Shown here: positions 24,681-37,339 of the stretch, piece by piece | Layout: every line of letters begins with the position of its first letter | Position numbering within the stretch: position 1 is the stretch's first letter | Translations under genes and position numbers: made by a program | The notes under the pieces: generated by a model | Database searches by the model: none | What the model saw: only the letters and a program-made list of their open reading frames with translations | What the model was told of the DNA's origin: nothing | NCBI GenBank assembly: GCA_948470475.1 | Contig: OX419336.1 | Coordinates: forward strand, 32,680,415 to 32,744,414 | DNA length: 64,000 nt | Source of the DNA: Galaxea fascicularis | Lineage: Eukaryota; Cnidaria; Anthozoa; Scleractinia; Euphylliidae | Reading direction: 5' to 3'

Positions 24681-24765
24681 CGGGGCTCGTTGTAACGGCT
24701 TTCAACTGTATACCGCCTTCGTACCTCAAAACAATAAACAATGCGTTATCTCATAAGAAACTTAC

Positions 24766-25272
24766 ATGTCAACCTCCTTCTTCGTCTGAAGCGAATCCGC
24801 CGTCTTACCAGTCTTCCACCAATGCGGAATTTGAAGTATTTTTTCCATACTCCTCGTCGACCCAATGGGGTTACAACAGTGCGCCTTCCTCTAAATATGA
24901 AGAACTTAGTCCGCCTGATTTTCAACACTACCTTACGACGCTTAAAGTACATTTTCAGCGTGCCCCGGCTCCCTATAACCTTTCGGTAACGATTCCGGAA
25001 ACGGAACTGGATCGTTCGCGTTTTCATCCAACGCTTTCCGCGACGTATAAACCACGTAAAACCACGCCTGATGACGCGGAATCTTCCTAGTATTCGCCAA
25101 CGGCGTCCAAAGCGCTTCGGAATGTACCAGCGACGTCGGAAATAGATTTTAACCCTTGGTGTTAATTTGTTAAAGCGATAGACGCGACTTCCAATCCTGA
25201 ACTTGATGCCACGCCGTCCGCTTCGTATTCGACGAATGTGTCCCCGGTAAAGAATTTTTGGTCGTCGGTAGC
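24766..25272 (-). CDS. Exon 28 (structured block, 507 nt, phase 1-1)
   Basis: The acceptor is ctgctcttcttaag|GC and the donor is TTGACAT|GTAAGT. The frame is open across all 169 codons although the first Met is half way along. It reads YRRPKILYRGHIRRIRSGRR at the start and later KRFGRRWRILGRFRVIRRG. It ends with the single base T, so it cannot join directly to exon 30 (T|GA would be a stop); exon 29 is needed between them. Confidence 0.82.
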
Positions 25273-26226
25273 CTTAAGAAGAGCAGAGGAAAGACATAAG
25301 GCATTCTAATTAGCCAAGTGTATAAGCAGGACGCCACTGTCAAATGATGGTCAAGTCAGTCAATAGTTATCACTACACCATATTTGAGTCCACGTTTTAC
25401 CTTCCAACGTTCATCTAACCTGGTCTAGGTTATTAGTATGACGTTTTAGTTACTCGAGCCGTAAGGTCACGAGCCAAGGAATAAGCTCCGTATTTTTAAG
25501 TTTTGTGTCCAACGCCAGCATGCGTGCGCTTACGTCAATTCAATGAGCCTTTGCTACCAGAATTTCAAAGTAAAACAATCTTTCACATCGGCAACATTCG
25601 AACTAACAATCTCGTACATGAAATTAATTGAGGTAGGTCAGGGCTCTAACCCAACAAGCCACGAAGTTAGCGGAATTAAAAAGATGTATCTGTGTGTTGA
25701 TGTGTGTAGGCTACGTGACATCCTGTTTATTGAAATGAAGTTGCAAAGCGTCAGTTGTTTCGAGTGCTACCAAATGTCAAATACTTGTTATATGCTTCCG
25801 AATTTCGCGTCCTAGAAACGCTTTTACCACATGCTGTTGACTGTTTCCAAGACACAGGCTAAATTCCGCTCAAAAATTGAAACCAAACCGCAAACCTCAA
25901 ATAAATTTTACAACACAGTAACGTTAATTGCTCCTCCGTACTTCCCCAAATAAGGCCCGGTTCAGACGCCGCTCCACTCATATCATGTGCCGAACCTAAT
26001 TGAATTAGAATCGACTTTGGAGCGACATTAGCGTGATAGCTGATTCAGACGGTGTACCGCGTGTCGAACCTAATATGTCTAATATGTATTTTATATAGGG
26101 AGAAGGCATTATACATTTATACATTGTCATAATTAATGAATTTGGTTCGGCACATGAGAAGAGCGCCGTAAAAATCAGTTGCCGCTCCTGTGTCAAATCA
26201 TGCGGCAGACCTTGTCGAACTTAACG

Positions 26227-26261
<35 letters not shown>

Positions 26262-26634
26262 CTGATTCAGACGCCGCTCTTTTGCCGAAGTTCAAAAACT
26301 GGGTCACAACTGTAAAGCCCTGGCCAAACAGTTAAATCAAACAAAGATCAACCATCCAAACGCAAGAAAGTATGGGACACAACACGAGTATCAATACGCA
26401 TGCGCGCGTAAAACAAGCTTGTTGTAGTTGGCCAAATGAAACAATCACCACTCAAGAACAGAAAAAACTGGTTGAGGTTGTTTGAATGAATATTTGACAG
26501 AGCTCAAATTAATCGAACGCTATCAAAGGTGACGAAACGATAAAATGTCTGGTCACCAAACATTTCCCGTTTGGCCAAGGCTTAACAAACAGTTTTGTGA
26601 AAGAATCGCATGGAAGAAGAAAAAGGTTGCTTAC
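25273..26634. other. Intron between exons 27 and 28, with a probable repeat
   Basis: TTCAGACGCCGCTC occurs at 25960 and again at 26265, with several related CCGAACCTAAT and TGCCGCTC phrases between, which suggests a decayed element about 330 bp long. The rest is unique-looking. Confidence 0.5.
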
Positions 26635-26670
26635 GTCTCCTTCTTCGTCGACGGCGCCTTCGTCTACGGC
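26635..26670 (-). CDS. Exon 27 (all-Arg microexon, 36 nt, phase 1-1)
   Basis: The acceptor is attttttcag|GC and the donor is GGAGAC|GTAAGC. All 12 codons, including the split one, are Arg, and they use six or nearly six different Arg codons. Confidence 0.82.
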
Positions 26671-26926
26671 CTGAAAAAATGAGCAGAAAAGTTAGGATAA
26701 GCGAGATTGGGACTGTCACAATGTCTTTGATTCTACTCCACTGAAGAATTTTTTTCTTATGTTATGCATGGTTTCAGTGTCTGTTTTATGTGAAATAAGA
26801 ACATTTGAGTGTCATTTTTAATCGTTCTGCGAAAGCTAACTCCAACAAGGACTCGAGTGCACGTAGTGTCAGCTGACAGGTATCTAACAACTTCCAGGAA
26901 CGTATTAACAGGAACAGAATACTCAC

Positions 26927-26962
26927 GTCTAGCTTTTCGTCCTCGACGCCAATAACGCCGAC
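26927..26962 (-). CDS. Exon 26 (microexon, 36 nt, phase 1-1)
   Basis: The acceptor is cttttttgtgcag|GT and the donor is CTAGAC|GTGAGT. It encodes 12 residues, RRRYWRRGRKAR, counting the split codon C|GT. In the other two frames it contains stops, which supports this phase. Confidence 0.78.
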
Positions 26963-26994
26963 CTGCACAAAAAAGAATTTAAATTTTTACCTCT

Positions 26995-27180
26995 TCTATA
27001 CCTATTACTAACCGAGTTCGAGGTCCGTACTGTAAGTTACGAACCGAGTTTTTTCCATAATTTCTTATAAATTAACGGGTAAAAGCGAGGATGCGTAACT
27101 TACAGTACGGACCAAGAAAAAGAGGTTAGAAAGATATTTATCATCTCTCTGAGGTTAATCGGGCGCAATTAACGATTAGC
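26995..27180. mobile_element. Foldback MITE (GTCCGTACTGTAAGTTACG)
   Basis: CGAGGTCCGTACTGTAAGTT is mirrored by AACTTACAGTACGGACC. Copies of the family lie at 37340-37625 and 61065-61355. Confidence 0.78.
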
Positions 27181-28476
27181 CCTTCCAATAAGTACTCCAA
27201 ACTATAAGAATCTATTTTGCCTTTAGGTTCTTCTTGGCGGCGTTTTAATGTATTACCTATCGAACAAGTCGAGCTTCGATCACAGTTCTTTCCCCCAGTG
27301 GTCTAGAGCGCCTAAAATGACACACCTTTTTCTCTGCTATCGCCGTTCCATATATTTTTTACATCGGTAAAATAACTAAGATTTAAATCTTTAAAGGCAC
27401 GACGTTCACCTCGCTCTGCATTTCCAGCAAAAACGTCTTGTAGAGAAATTCGTTTGTATGTCTAAGATTATTGGTCTTCACCTATTCATTCTCAACAAAC
27501 TGCCTTGAGTCGGTAATAGATTATCAAAGTGTCCGACAGAGAATTGCCAAGTCTTTTCTATGGAAATGATGATCAGTCAGTTTAATTCTTAAAATTCTCA
27601 ACTTTAATTCCAGCGTTCATCTAATAATACGCCGAGCGAAAAATCAACGTTTTGTTGTCAGTCAAGGTTTAAATCACCCGTCATAAAGTTCTGTTGTCCA
27701 TCATTTTAGTATGTGTAATCAAACGGTGACGACTGAAAAAAAGCTAGGGAAATTATTGGAGTTTTGATAAAACGCGCAGAAAATTATTTCCTAACCTTTT
27801 AGTACCATGGGTGACATTAACTATTATATTAAATTTAACACTGCATTTAATATAACGTAGGTTTTTTACTTGAGAACTCTAGCTATTGAAAAGTTAATGC
27901 ATACATTTTGGCTTAAGTTCACAATTTTCTGAATTTTTCGATGAAAGGCTCTTTAGAATCATTCTTCCTATTTATTAAATTTCTTAAAGATGAGACATTA
28001 ATCATTGATCATTATTAGTGGCTATAATCCGTCATGAATGAACTGAAAACAGCGCCCAAAAATCCGCTCGAGATGAAATTCACGCCAAAATGTACAGGCG
28101 TAAAATTTAAAGAGATACAATGAAATGCCAAAGCCAGGGGCTTATATGGGAAAGGTCAATGGTGCGAGAGTTACAAACCAAGATGTGCAAAACTAACAAA
28201 AATCATAAATAAATAAATGCAAGAAGTGAATTATGTAGAAATAACTAAGCAAATAAGTGGAATAAATCTACACAAGCTATCAGAGTATATACAGTAAGTT
28301 AGGGTACACTGTAGTGAATGGAGATATACACTGTACGGGCAAACACACGCTTGCGAACAATATCACGGCTCGTTGTTCGTAAATCTTGGAATTTCACACG
28401 TGAAATGATAAACTGACGCTAAAATTTCGCTTTAAAATTAACGGAGGAGATACATCTTTAGATTTTCATCACTTAC

Positions 28477-28953
28477 GTCGCCACCGGAACGTTCTTATTC
28501 TACCATAGCGGCCTTTCCTACGGATCTTGACTCCTTTTCTGCCAACTAGCTTCACTCTCAGCCGTCTTCCCCGGAAGCGAATACTGCAACGCACACGGCG
28601 CCTCACGCGTCTCCACCGTTTCCCTTGTCTTGTGTACCATAACTTCCTACGTCGTTTTATTCGTATTCTGCGGTTTTTCCATCTAAAAATCAGCCTGACT
28701 TTCTTTATTTTCCTCCATTTTCGTCTCCTTCGTAGATACCACTTACGACCGAATCTTCTCAGACCGCACCACCTTCTCCTAATACGGACTCGCCACCGTT
28801 TTCCGTAACGTTTAATTCTTCTGTACGTTCCACCTATGTAAATCCTTAATCTTCTCCTGAACCTGCGGATAGGCCTCTTGCGGAGTCCAAAGTAGTATTT
28901 TCTTCTTACTCTCACACGACATCGTCTGCCACGGTACTTGACATATCTCCTTC
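28477..28953 (-). CDS. Exon 25 (structured block, 477 nt, array-type paralogue, phase 1-1)
   Basis: The acceptor is ggtttatttag|GA and the donor is GCGAC|GTAAGTGATG. The 159 residues are collinear with the array blocks and share a long identical core that includes RYGKRWRVRIRRRWCGLRRF. The flanking introns do not resemble the array introns, so this is an older duplicate of the same exon. Confidence 0.87.
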
Positions 28954-29998
28954 CTAAATAAACCAGCAAGTTTGAGTTTTGTAATCAGACCTAACAAATC
29001 GTCACGTGAGCGGGGTTATGTGGACAGATTCATTCTATGATCAAACGCTACATTTGCAGCTCTAAGGAGGTACATCAAGATGATTATAAGGATTTGGGGT
29101 CAAAACTAGGCTCGGACATCTTTTGTTTGCAACCAAAATATCTTCGGAGCAATTAGAAGAATGGTATTAAGTGGTTTTATCGCGGATTGAACCAATGATA
29201 GTCGCCTTTTGGTCTTTCTTGTTTCATGCCAGATGTGAGGAACATTACTTGGGCTGCCAACTCTGACAAACGTTGTTTGATGAGCAACACTACGTGTAAC
29301 TTTGGAAGATCCGCCCAATTGCTCAGACCATCGAAATTCAAATTTTGTTTAATGTTCCGCTATTTTTCTGAGATTCCCTGAACTATGTCATATTTCCCAG
29401 AAAAATTCCTTAGTCTCCCGATTCCCAGCAAAATTTCCAGAATCTTGTTTTTCTCCCAAAACAGACTTTGTAAGAGTTGTCGGCCCCCATACAGATTGGC
29501 CGAGTTTTTTCAACCGGCAATCTAGTTCCACTTTGGATACCTGCAGCCAAAACCGCTTATAAGTAGTTTTGATAACCTGAAGGGAGAAATTCTAAAGATC
29601 TCGGGACCAAGATTTTCAGGTTTCGTTTTATCTTAGCGTATTTTCAGTTAAGCCGTAAAGGTTCGACGAAATAATGTCCTCACTTTGGAAGCATGTCAAT
29701 ACCGATTAACAGCAAGCTACAAATATGGCGAATGAAAGGAAAGCGGAAAATTTAATCTGTCTGTGGGCTGTGTTAGTTATCTTAAAGCAGTTAGTTTCCT
29801 GCCAAGCACCTCTTTGATCGCCTCTGAAACAAGCAACAGCAATATCGAATTGTAACAATACTAATGTTCAATCCACCAAATATTTTCGCTCGCACGCGAC
29901 TGGTCTAAACGCATCACGAGACTGAATATTCCTCAGCTAAAACTGGAGGCATGCGGTGATATTCCTCAAATGCGCGTTGCGAAAAATATTTGAAAGAT

Positions 29999-30170
29999 AA
30001 TAAACACAATAGCCTCCATCTGGCTTTAAAAATATGCTCGGATATTTGTCCTTGGATGTTATCGGTTCCTCGGAGCTCATAGGTTTCCTCTGTTCGCTTC
30101 TAGGAACAGATGATGTCCGCGGGTAAATATCCGAGCATATTTCGTGACAAATGGAGGCTATTGTTTATAT
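29999..30170. mobile_element. Foldback MITE (AATAGCCTCCAT)
   Basis: CAATAGCCTCCAT with AAATATGCTCGGATATTT is mirrored by AAATATCCGAGCATATTT with ATGGAGGCTATTG. Confidence 0.82.
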
Positions 30171-30964
30171 ATACGTATCCCTGAAGTGCCCAAAACAAGA
30201 TAGCCTGCGTTTCTACCGGCCCACTATTATGTTTTTCATTGATTCTATTTCTAAGACAAGGAGAATAAATTCTGAATTTAATCTGACCACGCTCACTGTG
30301 TTAAAAAATGTTGGTCTCAAGTTTGTGTAATCGAATACTGAAAGTGACCTTCGTTTTTGAGGATCAGCAAGGACCCTCGACATTTTACAGCCACTGGTTT
30401 CTTGAGTTGTTTCACTACCTTGGCTCATCACCATTAGCTGCGACGGCCTAGCTACCATAAGAAGTAGACATTCCTGGCTTATTTTAATCTTTCAGCATAT
30501 TTGAGATATAGCACTTAACACCTTTTGTCCCATATGAAATGTTTAGTCTTATCAAGTCTTCTAGGGGCTTCAAATTTTTGTTGCTCTTTTGCGTTTTTGT
30601 TTTTCGAATAAGACCAATCGAAGGTACCATTACTTATGTATTCGATTCTCCGGTTGGTTTTTTGTTATTGAATACGTACGTTTTCCACGGCGTCCTCTTC
30701 TTCCATAACGACCTAGAACAAAAGTTTTAAACAAAATGCAATGTATGGTAAATGTTTGTTGATGTTTTTATCTGATATAACCTAAGAAATTTCTGGCATT
30801 TTATTGTTTTATTGTTTGTTATATAAAAATGTTCAATCTAAATTCTACAAAATTTAGATAATAATAATAATAATAATAATGTGCTCACTTCCTTCAGGAA
30901 GCCTTGAACTTGGTCAGCTGATGATGTCTGCTAGACTACAGCAACGACATAAACCAAAATGTAA

Positions 30965-30967
30965 AAC

Positions 30968-31024
<57 letters not shown>

Positions 31025-31296
31025 TACTGTTTATAGTGGAAGTGCACTTAGCTTGCAAGCTAGTTCACAGGCACTCCACTTAAATCCATAGAAACAAATA
31101 ATTCAAATAAACTTAACATGATAAGAATCCCAACCAGCGGGAGGCAAACCGGTTGGCTATTTTACAAGGATGACCGAGGAGTTGAACCAGGTACTTACCC
31201 AGAACAACACCAGCTAGTGGCCAGAGCGGGATTTGAACCCGGGTCACACGCATTGAAATCCAGCGCCCTAACCACTCGGCCACCCTGCCTCCCTTT
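30965..31296 (-). mobile_element. tRNA-Leu/Ser-like SINE with ATT tail
   Basis: The minus strand reads GGTGGCCGAGTGGTTAGGGC (A box) and GGGTTCAAATCC (B box), then a tRNA-unrelated body, and ends in about 20 ATT triplets. The long variable-arm-like segment resembles a class II tRNA, but the element is a SINE and not a tRNA gene. Confidence 0.8.
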
Positions 31297-31515
31297 ATAT
31301 GGCGCTTCAAATAAGAATATTGTAAAGCGCTTTACAACAAAGTATAAAAATAGATATGTATAATTATATATATTATAATATACAATATTCAATGAAGCCG
31401 GGAACAGTAGTTTCCACCTTTGTCCCAACTGAAGATAAAATCAATATTAACAATAATATTTATTTAAAAAATTGAAAGTTCATCTACTCTATTTCATAAA
31501 AAATTCAGTAAAAGG

Positions 31516-31604
31516 CTAGCCTCCCACGTAGTCGTTTTTAGGGGAGTCGTATTTCACTGGAGGTGAAATACGACTCCCCTAAAAACGACTGCGTGGGAGG
31601 CTAG
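31516..31604. repeat. Near-perfect 42-bp inverted repeat
   Basis: CTAGCCTCCCACGTAGTCG at the left and CGACTGCGTGGGAGGCTAG at the right end one hairpin with a very short loop at about 31560; only one mismatch was seen. Confidence 0.88.
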
Positions 31605-31639
31605 TAAAAGTCTCCTCTGTATAGAAATGTTTTCAGTTC

Positions 31640-32570
31640 ACGTTTAAAAGTGTCAATCGTTTCACAATGTTTCGCATATTTGGTGTTAAAGCGTTCCAAA
31701 TCTCGGGACCGGCTACGGCGAAAGCGCGGTCGCCAAAGGTCTTGCATGTCGTTCTTGGTTGCTGGAGTGTCAGCACATCACGCCGCAGCGAGTAGGACGT
31801 CTTGGAAATGTTGATTTGGTCTTTCAAGTACTTTGGGGCCATGCCTTTGATGGATTCGAAGACCGGGAGGGCCACCTTGAAGCGGATCCGGTATTCAATA
31901 GGCAACCAATGTAAGTTCCTAAGAGTTGGTGTAATGTGCCTATAGCTTGGGATATGGCAGACGAGTCGCTCTGCAGCATTTAGTACCTTCTGAAGTCGAT
32001 CCATCTGGTACTTTGGGATCCCAAATAGTAACGAGTTGCAATAGTCAATATGGGACGTCACAAACGCGTGGATTAAAATCTTGGTTGAGTCTTTAGAAAG
32101 GAACTTTCTGATCTGTCTGATTTTATACAACTCAAAGAAAGCTTTACTGCAGACTTTGCCTACGTGTAGCCATGGACATCGCGCTATCAAACCAAGCACC
32201 TAGATCACGAAACGAGTCCGCAGGCTTAATTTCAGATGTGCCAACATGAATGTGATCGATGTTTACTTTTGTAAGCTGCTGACGTGATCCGACAACCAGA
32301 AACTCGGTCTTGCCATCATTTAACAGATGCAGTCCGCCATTGCACGGATAGCGACAACCTGGGAAGCGTCTGATCCAGCACTAAACGATACATACAGCTT
32401 GGTATCATCAGCGTAACCATGCATGGTTGGCAGATGCTCCTCTCCTTCATAACATGGAACAGACCGAAGCGTAGATGATAAAAAGTATTGGCCCAAGACA
32501 GCTTCCCTGAGGCACACCAGTAGCAATATCAAAGTCTCTAGACACCCGTGTCGAGATTATAAATTAACCT
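31640..32570 (-). pseudogene. CR1/L2-like LINE fragment, reverse transcriptase
   Basis: Two frames are joined by frame breaks. One carries the polymerase box YADDTKLYVSF (around 32410), the other DYCNSLLFGIP, then LRNLHWLPIEYRIRFK and APKYLKDQ (31633-32199), all typical of the thumb region of CR1/L2-type non-LTR elements. It is truncated at the 5' end and not functional. Confidence 0.82.
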
Positions 32571-32699
32571 CAAAAAAACGCTGTGCTACAGTGTCTTATG
32601 ACAATCGAAACTAGTCGAATAATCTTCACGTTTTTGCAGATTTTGCTGAAGACTGAAACAGTATTAATCATTTATAACATCAACTAGCAATGAACTCAC

Positions 32700-32798
32700 G
32701 TCGTCGTCGTCGGCGCCTTCGTCTTCTCCTTCGACGTCTTCGTCTTCGTCTTCGTTGCCGACGTCGTCGCCGTTGCCGTCGTCTTCTCCATCTTCGAC
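32700..32798 (-). CDS. Exon 24 (poly-Arg, 99 nt, phase 1-1)
   Basis: The acceptor is aatcaatgtag|GT and the donor is GACGAC|GTGAGTTC. I count 29 Arg among 33 codons; the rest are two Gln, one Trp and the split Gly. No ordinary ORF search finds it because it has no Met and is short. Confidence 0.82.
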
Positions 32799-33189
32799 CT
32801 ACATTGATTTAGAAACAACGTTTGAGGGTGATTCCGCGGAACTCCACGATTTTGTAAAATTCGTCAATTAAAATGTTTGACAAAAAAGAAAGTACATGCA
32901 AACTGCTTGGAAATAGCCTAATCAGAAAACATCATCTCCCCATCCCAGAGAGCAATGAAACAGTTTAGTGTCAATAAGGTACACCGCACTTATTTTACTT
33001 ATTTTATTTTATTTTACTTGGCTGAAACATTTTTCGAATGAACATCCAACTTCAGCTAAACAAATAAAAAGCATTCGCGTCTCACATTATTAAATATCAC
33101 AACAGATATTTTTATCGTTATCAATAAATTATTTTATTGTTATTGTAATTTTATTGATGGAACCTTCGTCAAAATATGGGCGATACGAA

Positions 33190-33500
33190 GCGGCGTTATC
33201 TTCTGTAGCTCACTGATGTTAATAGGTCCCGAAATTTTCTCTGTTTGTCGCTCCAAAAGCTCTTATTGATGACTCCAAGCGCTCCTATTACTATGGGAAC
33301 AGTTTCTGTGTGCATCTCCCACATCCTGGTTACTTCGATTTCTAAATCGTTAAACTTTGAAAGTTTTTCAATGACTTCTATGGCGGTGTTCTTGTCCGAT
33401 GGTATCGCCATGCCAATTAATTTACATCTCATGGTCTTACGATCTTTAATAACTATGACCGGTGTGTGGGCAGCTCTCTCCTGAGCAGTGTGTATCTGCG
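33190..33500 (-). pseudogene. Retroelement ORF C-terminal fragment
   Basis: The frame reads VIVIKDRKTMRCKLIGMAIP, then NDLEIEVTRMWEMHTETVPIVIGALGVI, the sort of tail found downstream of reverse transcriptase in several animal LINE families. The upstream side runs straight into an ATC/ATT microsatellite. Confidence 0.65.
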
Positions 33501-33509
33501 TATTCCACA

Positions 33510-33548
33510 TTATCATCATCATCATCATCATCATCATCATTATTATTG

Positions 33549-33597
<49 letters not shown>

Positions 33598-33618
33598 CAT
33601 TATCATCATTATCATGAC
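33510..33618. repeat. ATC/ATT microsatellite
   Basis: A run of ATC then ATT triplets, 0.1 kb from the donor of exon 23 on its intron side. Confidence 0.9.
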
Positions 33619-33673
33619 TGGTATTATTAATCTTACAATTTTCACCGTTATCGTTAATGTTATTCTTATTTAC

Positions 33674-34186
33674 CTTGCAGTAGCCGCCGCTTTCCGTAAC
33701 GAGTACGCCTTCCTCTAAGCCATCCTCTCTTCAATTTAATCCTGTAACGTCTTCCTCTTCTTCTCACTTTGAGACGTCTTCCGTTATAAGACATATAATA
33801 TCGTCTTCGACGTGTTATGGGAACCCAGCTTTTTCTAATTCTAAGATAGCGTCTGTTGCCTCGCCGTTTTACGTATCTCCACTTTCGAAGGAACCGCACT
33901 TGGTATTTGGATTTTCCTCGGAAAATGCGCCACTTTTTGCCATTATATGAGACATAGTATCTTCTACCCTTCCGTCTAATAGGGCGCCAAAGTCGAGCGT
34001 ATTTCAAGTATCGTACTCCACGCAAGCGTTTTAGTAGTCTCCAACCCCCTTTAAAGTAGATCCTGGAACGCCTCCCTCTTCGAAGGACGCGGTAACGTCG
34101 CCTTCTGTAACGGATAGACCATAATCTTCGGCCCTTTCTTACGCGTCTTAGTTTTCCACGGAACCTAACTCGACGGCCGCGCCAAA
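33674..34186 (-). CDS. Exon 23 (structured block, 513 nt, phase 1-1)
   Basis: The acceptor is tgataactttcag|TT and the donor is CTGCAAG|GTAAAT. The frame is open from the acceptor, upstream of the first ATG-like start. The 171 residues include KSWVPITRRRRYYMSYNGRR and RRKGRRYYVSYNGKKWRIFR, two units with a shared YxVSYNG-like core. Confidence 0.82.
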
Positions 34187-34334
34187 CTGAAAGTTATCAA
34201 ACATGCATGTTAACGAAGCTCGCTTACATATGCAAATACGCCTACGTAAAAAAGGGTAAAAACTGAAGACACGGCAGGAGTGTCGAAACGTTGGGTCGTG
34301 AATTGTAACATTCATCAATCTTTAAACCAGAGTA

Positions 34335-34600
34335 GTATCAAAGCGTTAAAATTTGGTTTTATCAACACAGTTGATAATGTAAATCGGCCACCGTACAGGA
34401 ATTCAAAAAGCTGATGACGTTTCGAGCGTTGGGCCTTCGTCAGAGCGAATCGAGAAATTATGGGTTGTGTGTGGTTTATATAGAGAAGATGAGGCTGCGC
34501 TATTGGTGGGAACGTGGCACCGTGAAAAACAGGAATACATTAATTGGATGAACAGCGTTCCTTGATACCGTGGGGTTTAAGGGTGTCTAGATTCTTGCGG
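34335..34600. repeat. Dispersed retroelement 3' end-like repeat
   Basis: GACGTTTCGAGCGTTGGGCC and TTCGTCAGAGCGAAT with a following TATATAGAGAAGA segment resemble a repeat I know from anthozoan genomes. No coding part is left. Confidence 0.5.
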
Positions 34601-34826
34601 CTTTCCTGGGTACATTGATGAAGGGAAAGCCACCTTCTGCTGGTGGGAATGGTAAGGGAGACTAAAATGTCAAGCGACTGGTTTAGATACACCTTTGTCG
34701 TCTTTCTCAACATCGCTAAGGTGTATGATTTGTTTATGATATATGATTTATTTGATTTACATCATTTATGTTCATCTCTTTCACGGGAACATATGAACCC
34801 ACAATTGACCTACTCCCAACGTCAGT

Positions 34827-34853
34827 GGCTTTATAGCTCAGTTGGTTAGAGCA

Positions 34854-34887
<34 letters not shown>

Positions 34888-34972
34888 CCGTTGAAGTCCT
34901 GAATTTACTTCAGGCTTCTTTACGCAATTGCATAAATTGCGTTGACAACTGCGAGGATCATCCTTCATTTCA
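34827..34972 (+). mobile_element. tRNA-derived SINE
   Basis: The head reads TAGCTCAGTTGGTTAGAGC and ACGGGTTCAAACCCCGT, with a GGT anticodon position but C where U33 should be and mismatches in the anticodon stem. A non-tRNA tail follows (CAGGCTTCTTTACGCAATTG ... CTGCGAGGATCAT). The tail recurs at 48666 and 55930. Confidence 0.78.
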
Positions 34973-35646
34973 TCCCGAAGGTGTTCGTGGAATCCGGGTC
35001 GCCTACTCGTCTTCCTGTCTCGCTAATGTATGACTTTTTGCAAAGGTACACGTTATGCAATAGATAACATTTGCGAAGGTACACGTGAAACGATTGGTGA
35101 TCTTAACAGTGCCGTTAATTTATCAGCGTTTTGAAACGACTCAAAACAAATGAGCAACTAGGCACTTAAATGCATACGTTAGGCGCGGTTGTGTTTAAAA
35201 TAAATCCGGACAGGCAATCTGATTTGAATCTGCACTGTTATTCAAACAAGAAACGATCTAACCCAAAAACTAGAAAAAAGTACACGACCGACAACTTTGC
35301 AAGGGTGCAAAACCCTACGACCCACCTAACACTGTTGAAGGCAACCTCTTCTCTACAACAATGAACGGCTGTAATAGCAGGTAACAATTGAAATGCTTTC
35401 CAACTTCGTTTCGAGAATCGAGTATGTGCTACAAGTTATAGGATTCATTGGCTTTTTCGCTTGAGCGGGAGATGAGAATTTCGTTATCATAGCTCCCAGA
35501 AAAGCGGTAAGTGCTATTCACATTGCAGTGCCGAGAGTTTTGGTTTTGGAGTCTGTCATGGAGTCGTCGACTTTTCGACAACACGTTTATCAGCAAAAAC
35601 GATAAACCAAACAATGACAGCACTACAGTGTACAGGCCATACTTAC

Positions 35647-35775
35647 CATGCAAACGTTTTCCACGTCTTCCACGAAGTCTCCGTTGCCGTCTTCGTCGTC
35701 GGCGGCGTCGTCGGCGGCGTCGTCGTCGGCGTCGTCGTCGCTGTCTTCTACGCCTTCGCCATCGTCTTTTAGGTC
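35647..35775 (-). CDS. Exon 22 (poly-Arg, 129 nt, phase 1-1)
   Basis: The acceptor is gtttcggacgtttag|GA and the donor is TTGCATG|GTAAGTAT. It encodes 43 residues: PKRRW, a run of about 27 residues of Arg and Gln, then LRGRRGKRLH. Confidence 0.82.
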
Positions 35776-37339
35776 CTAAACGTCCGAAACACCGAAAAGA
35801 GTTTAAATTTGGAGTTACATAACAGGTGGACGGAAAAAACAAATACATAGGGGAATACATAAGAAAAAAAGAAGCACTTGCGGGCTTTGAACACAAAACG
35901 AGTCAAAGTCGTTTCGTGTTAAAACCCGTGAAAAATATTTGCTGCTTTTCATAATACTAGCGGGATGAAGTTGTAGTGATTTTGAGATTAGTGGTAATTT
36001 TTTTAAGACTGTTATTTCACAGTATTGAACATACCCAGCTTTACTTCTAACACATGAACTACTAGAAAGGATTTGACAAAATGAATTTGCAAATTTTGCA
36101 TAATTTTCTCCGATTCTATGAAAAGTGTAGTCTTACGGTAATCGGAAAAAAGCGAAACGGTTCAACTTGTAGGATATTTTAAATCTTTACGCAAACGCAT
36201 CTGGAGGTTTCTTTGGCAGCCCGAATCTCTCTCTCGTCGCGAAATGGTTTGTCGAGCCACTTCTTATTAATCTCTCGTTTATCAAAGGAAAATTTACACT
36301 CTTTATAATTTGGGATCTTTCTGGAGCCCAACACAACGGCGTCTGAAGTCCATATAACGAAAAAACAAACCGGAAGAAAAGAAATACATCAATGTCAAAA
36401 GTTACATTTAGAGAATCGTTGGACAAAAATGACGTCACAAAAAAGGATGTTAAGCGCCAATCAAAATGCGGCGATCATTTGGGATGCACTTCTCCTTCAC
36501 GAACTCAACAAATGGCGACTAACTCGACTCAGTGCGTTCTTTTTATTGGTGGATGAAAAAACCTTCAAATTTTCTGGAGTGACCTCCTTTCCATGGTGTC
36601 ATTCATAGTGATCGCGAAGGGGTTTTGGAGACAAATCTTCAATGTTATCTATCCCCTCGGGCGATTAAATTTGTACTTTGATAGTTTATATTAATAAAAC
36701 TGCATCCCTTTCTTAACGGTTTCTTCGATAGTTAAGTACGCAAATTGCAGTCATTTGTTGAAAATATCATGTTTTAGATCGGATATCTTCTTCAATTTTC
36801 CTGAATTTTTCAAAGAAATATCGAACTGCCGGTCATTTAATGTTTTTTTGACCGGCTGCCGGTCATGTAGACACAGCCTTTGTTTTTAATTACGTTATAT
36901 GGGCTATGTTTCAAAACGCTGCAACCCAAAACAAAACTGCCCAAGCAAACGAACTGGATCTTCCAAAGGCTGAAAATGATGTATTCTTTTAGAAGGTTGA
37001 GCGCAGTTTTGATCACTGCGTTCTCGAGCTGGCTCACAGGAGCCTTTTGAATCTTCATCATTTCATGTTAATCCATCAACTGAATTCCGTACTATCAATT
37101 TGATCGTTACGTCAGAGTTGCTGATAGATAAACAATGTGTTATAATGAAAGGTGCCATCATCGTAGTTAGAAATGATAATTAAATAAGTGAGTTTTAAAT
37201 AGTGTGTCTCACAACGCACACGTGGATCGTGTTTGCGAAGACTAAAAAAGTAAATAAAAAACTCGAAATTCAACATGAAAACAGAAATACATTTCACCTT
37301 TCTTTTTCGATAAGACGTTCCGTCCATAAAAGTTATTTA
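35776..37339. other. Intron between exons 21 and 22, 5' part without exon
   Basis: I found no poly-Arg or block exon with splice sites. A short GACCGGCTGCCGGTCA palindrome lies near 36850. Confidence 0.5.

Noticed and set aside
31222..31296. tRNA-Leu or tRNA-Ser gene on the minus strand
   Set aside because: The head runs into a long non-tRNA body with an ATT tail, which marks it as a SINE.
33500..33620. CRISPR-like or regulatory array
   Set aside because: It is a plain triplet microsatellite without spacers.
34827..34900. tRNA-Thr-like gene
   Set aside because: C stands at position 33, the anticodon stem has mismatches, and a SINE tail follows it that recurs elsewhere in the window.
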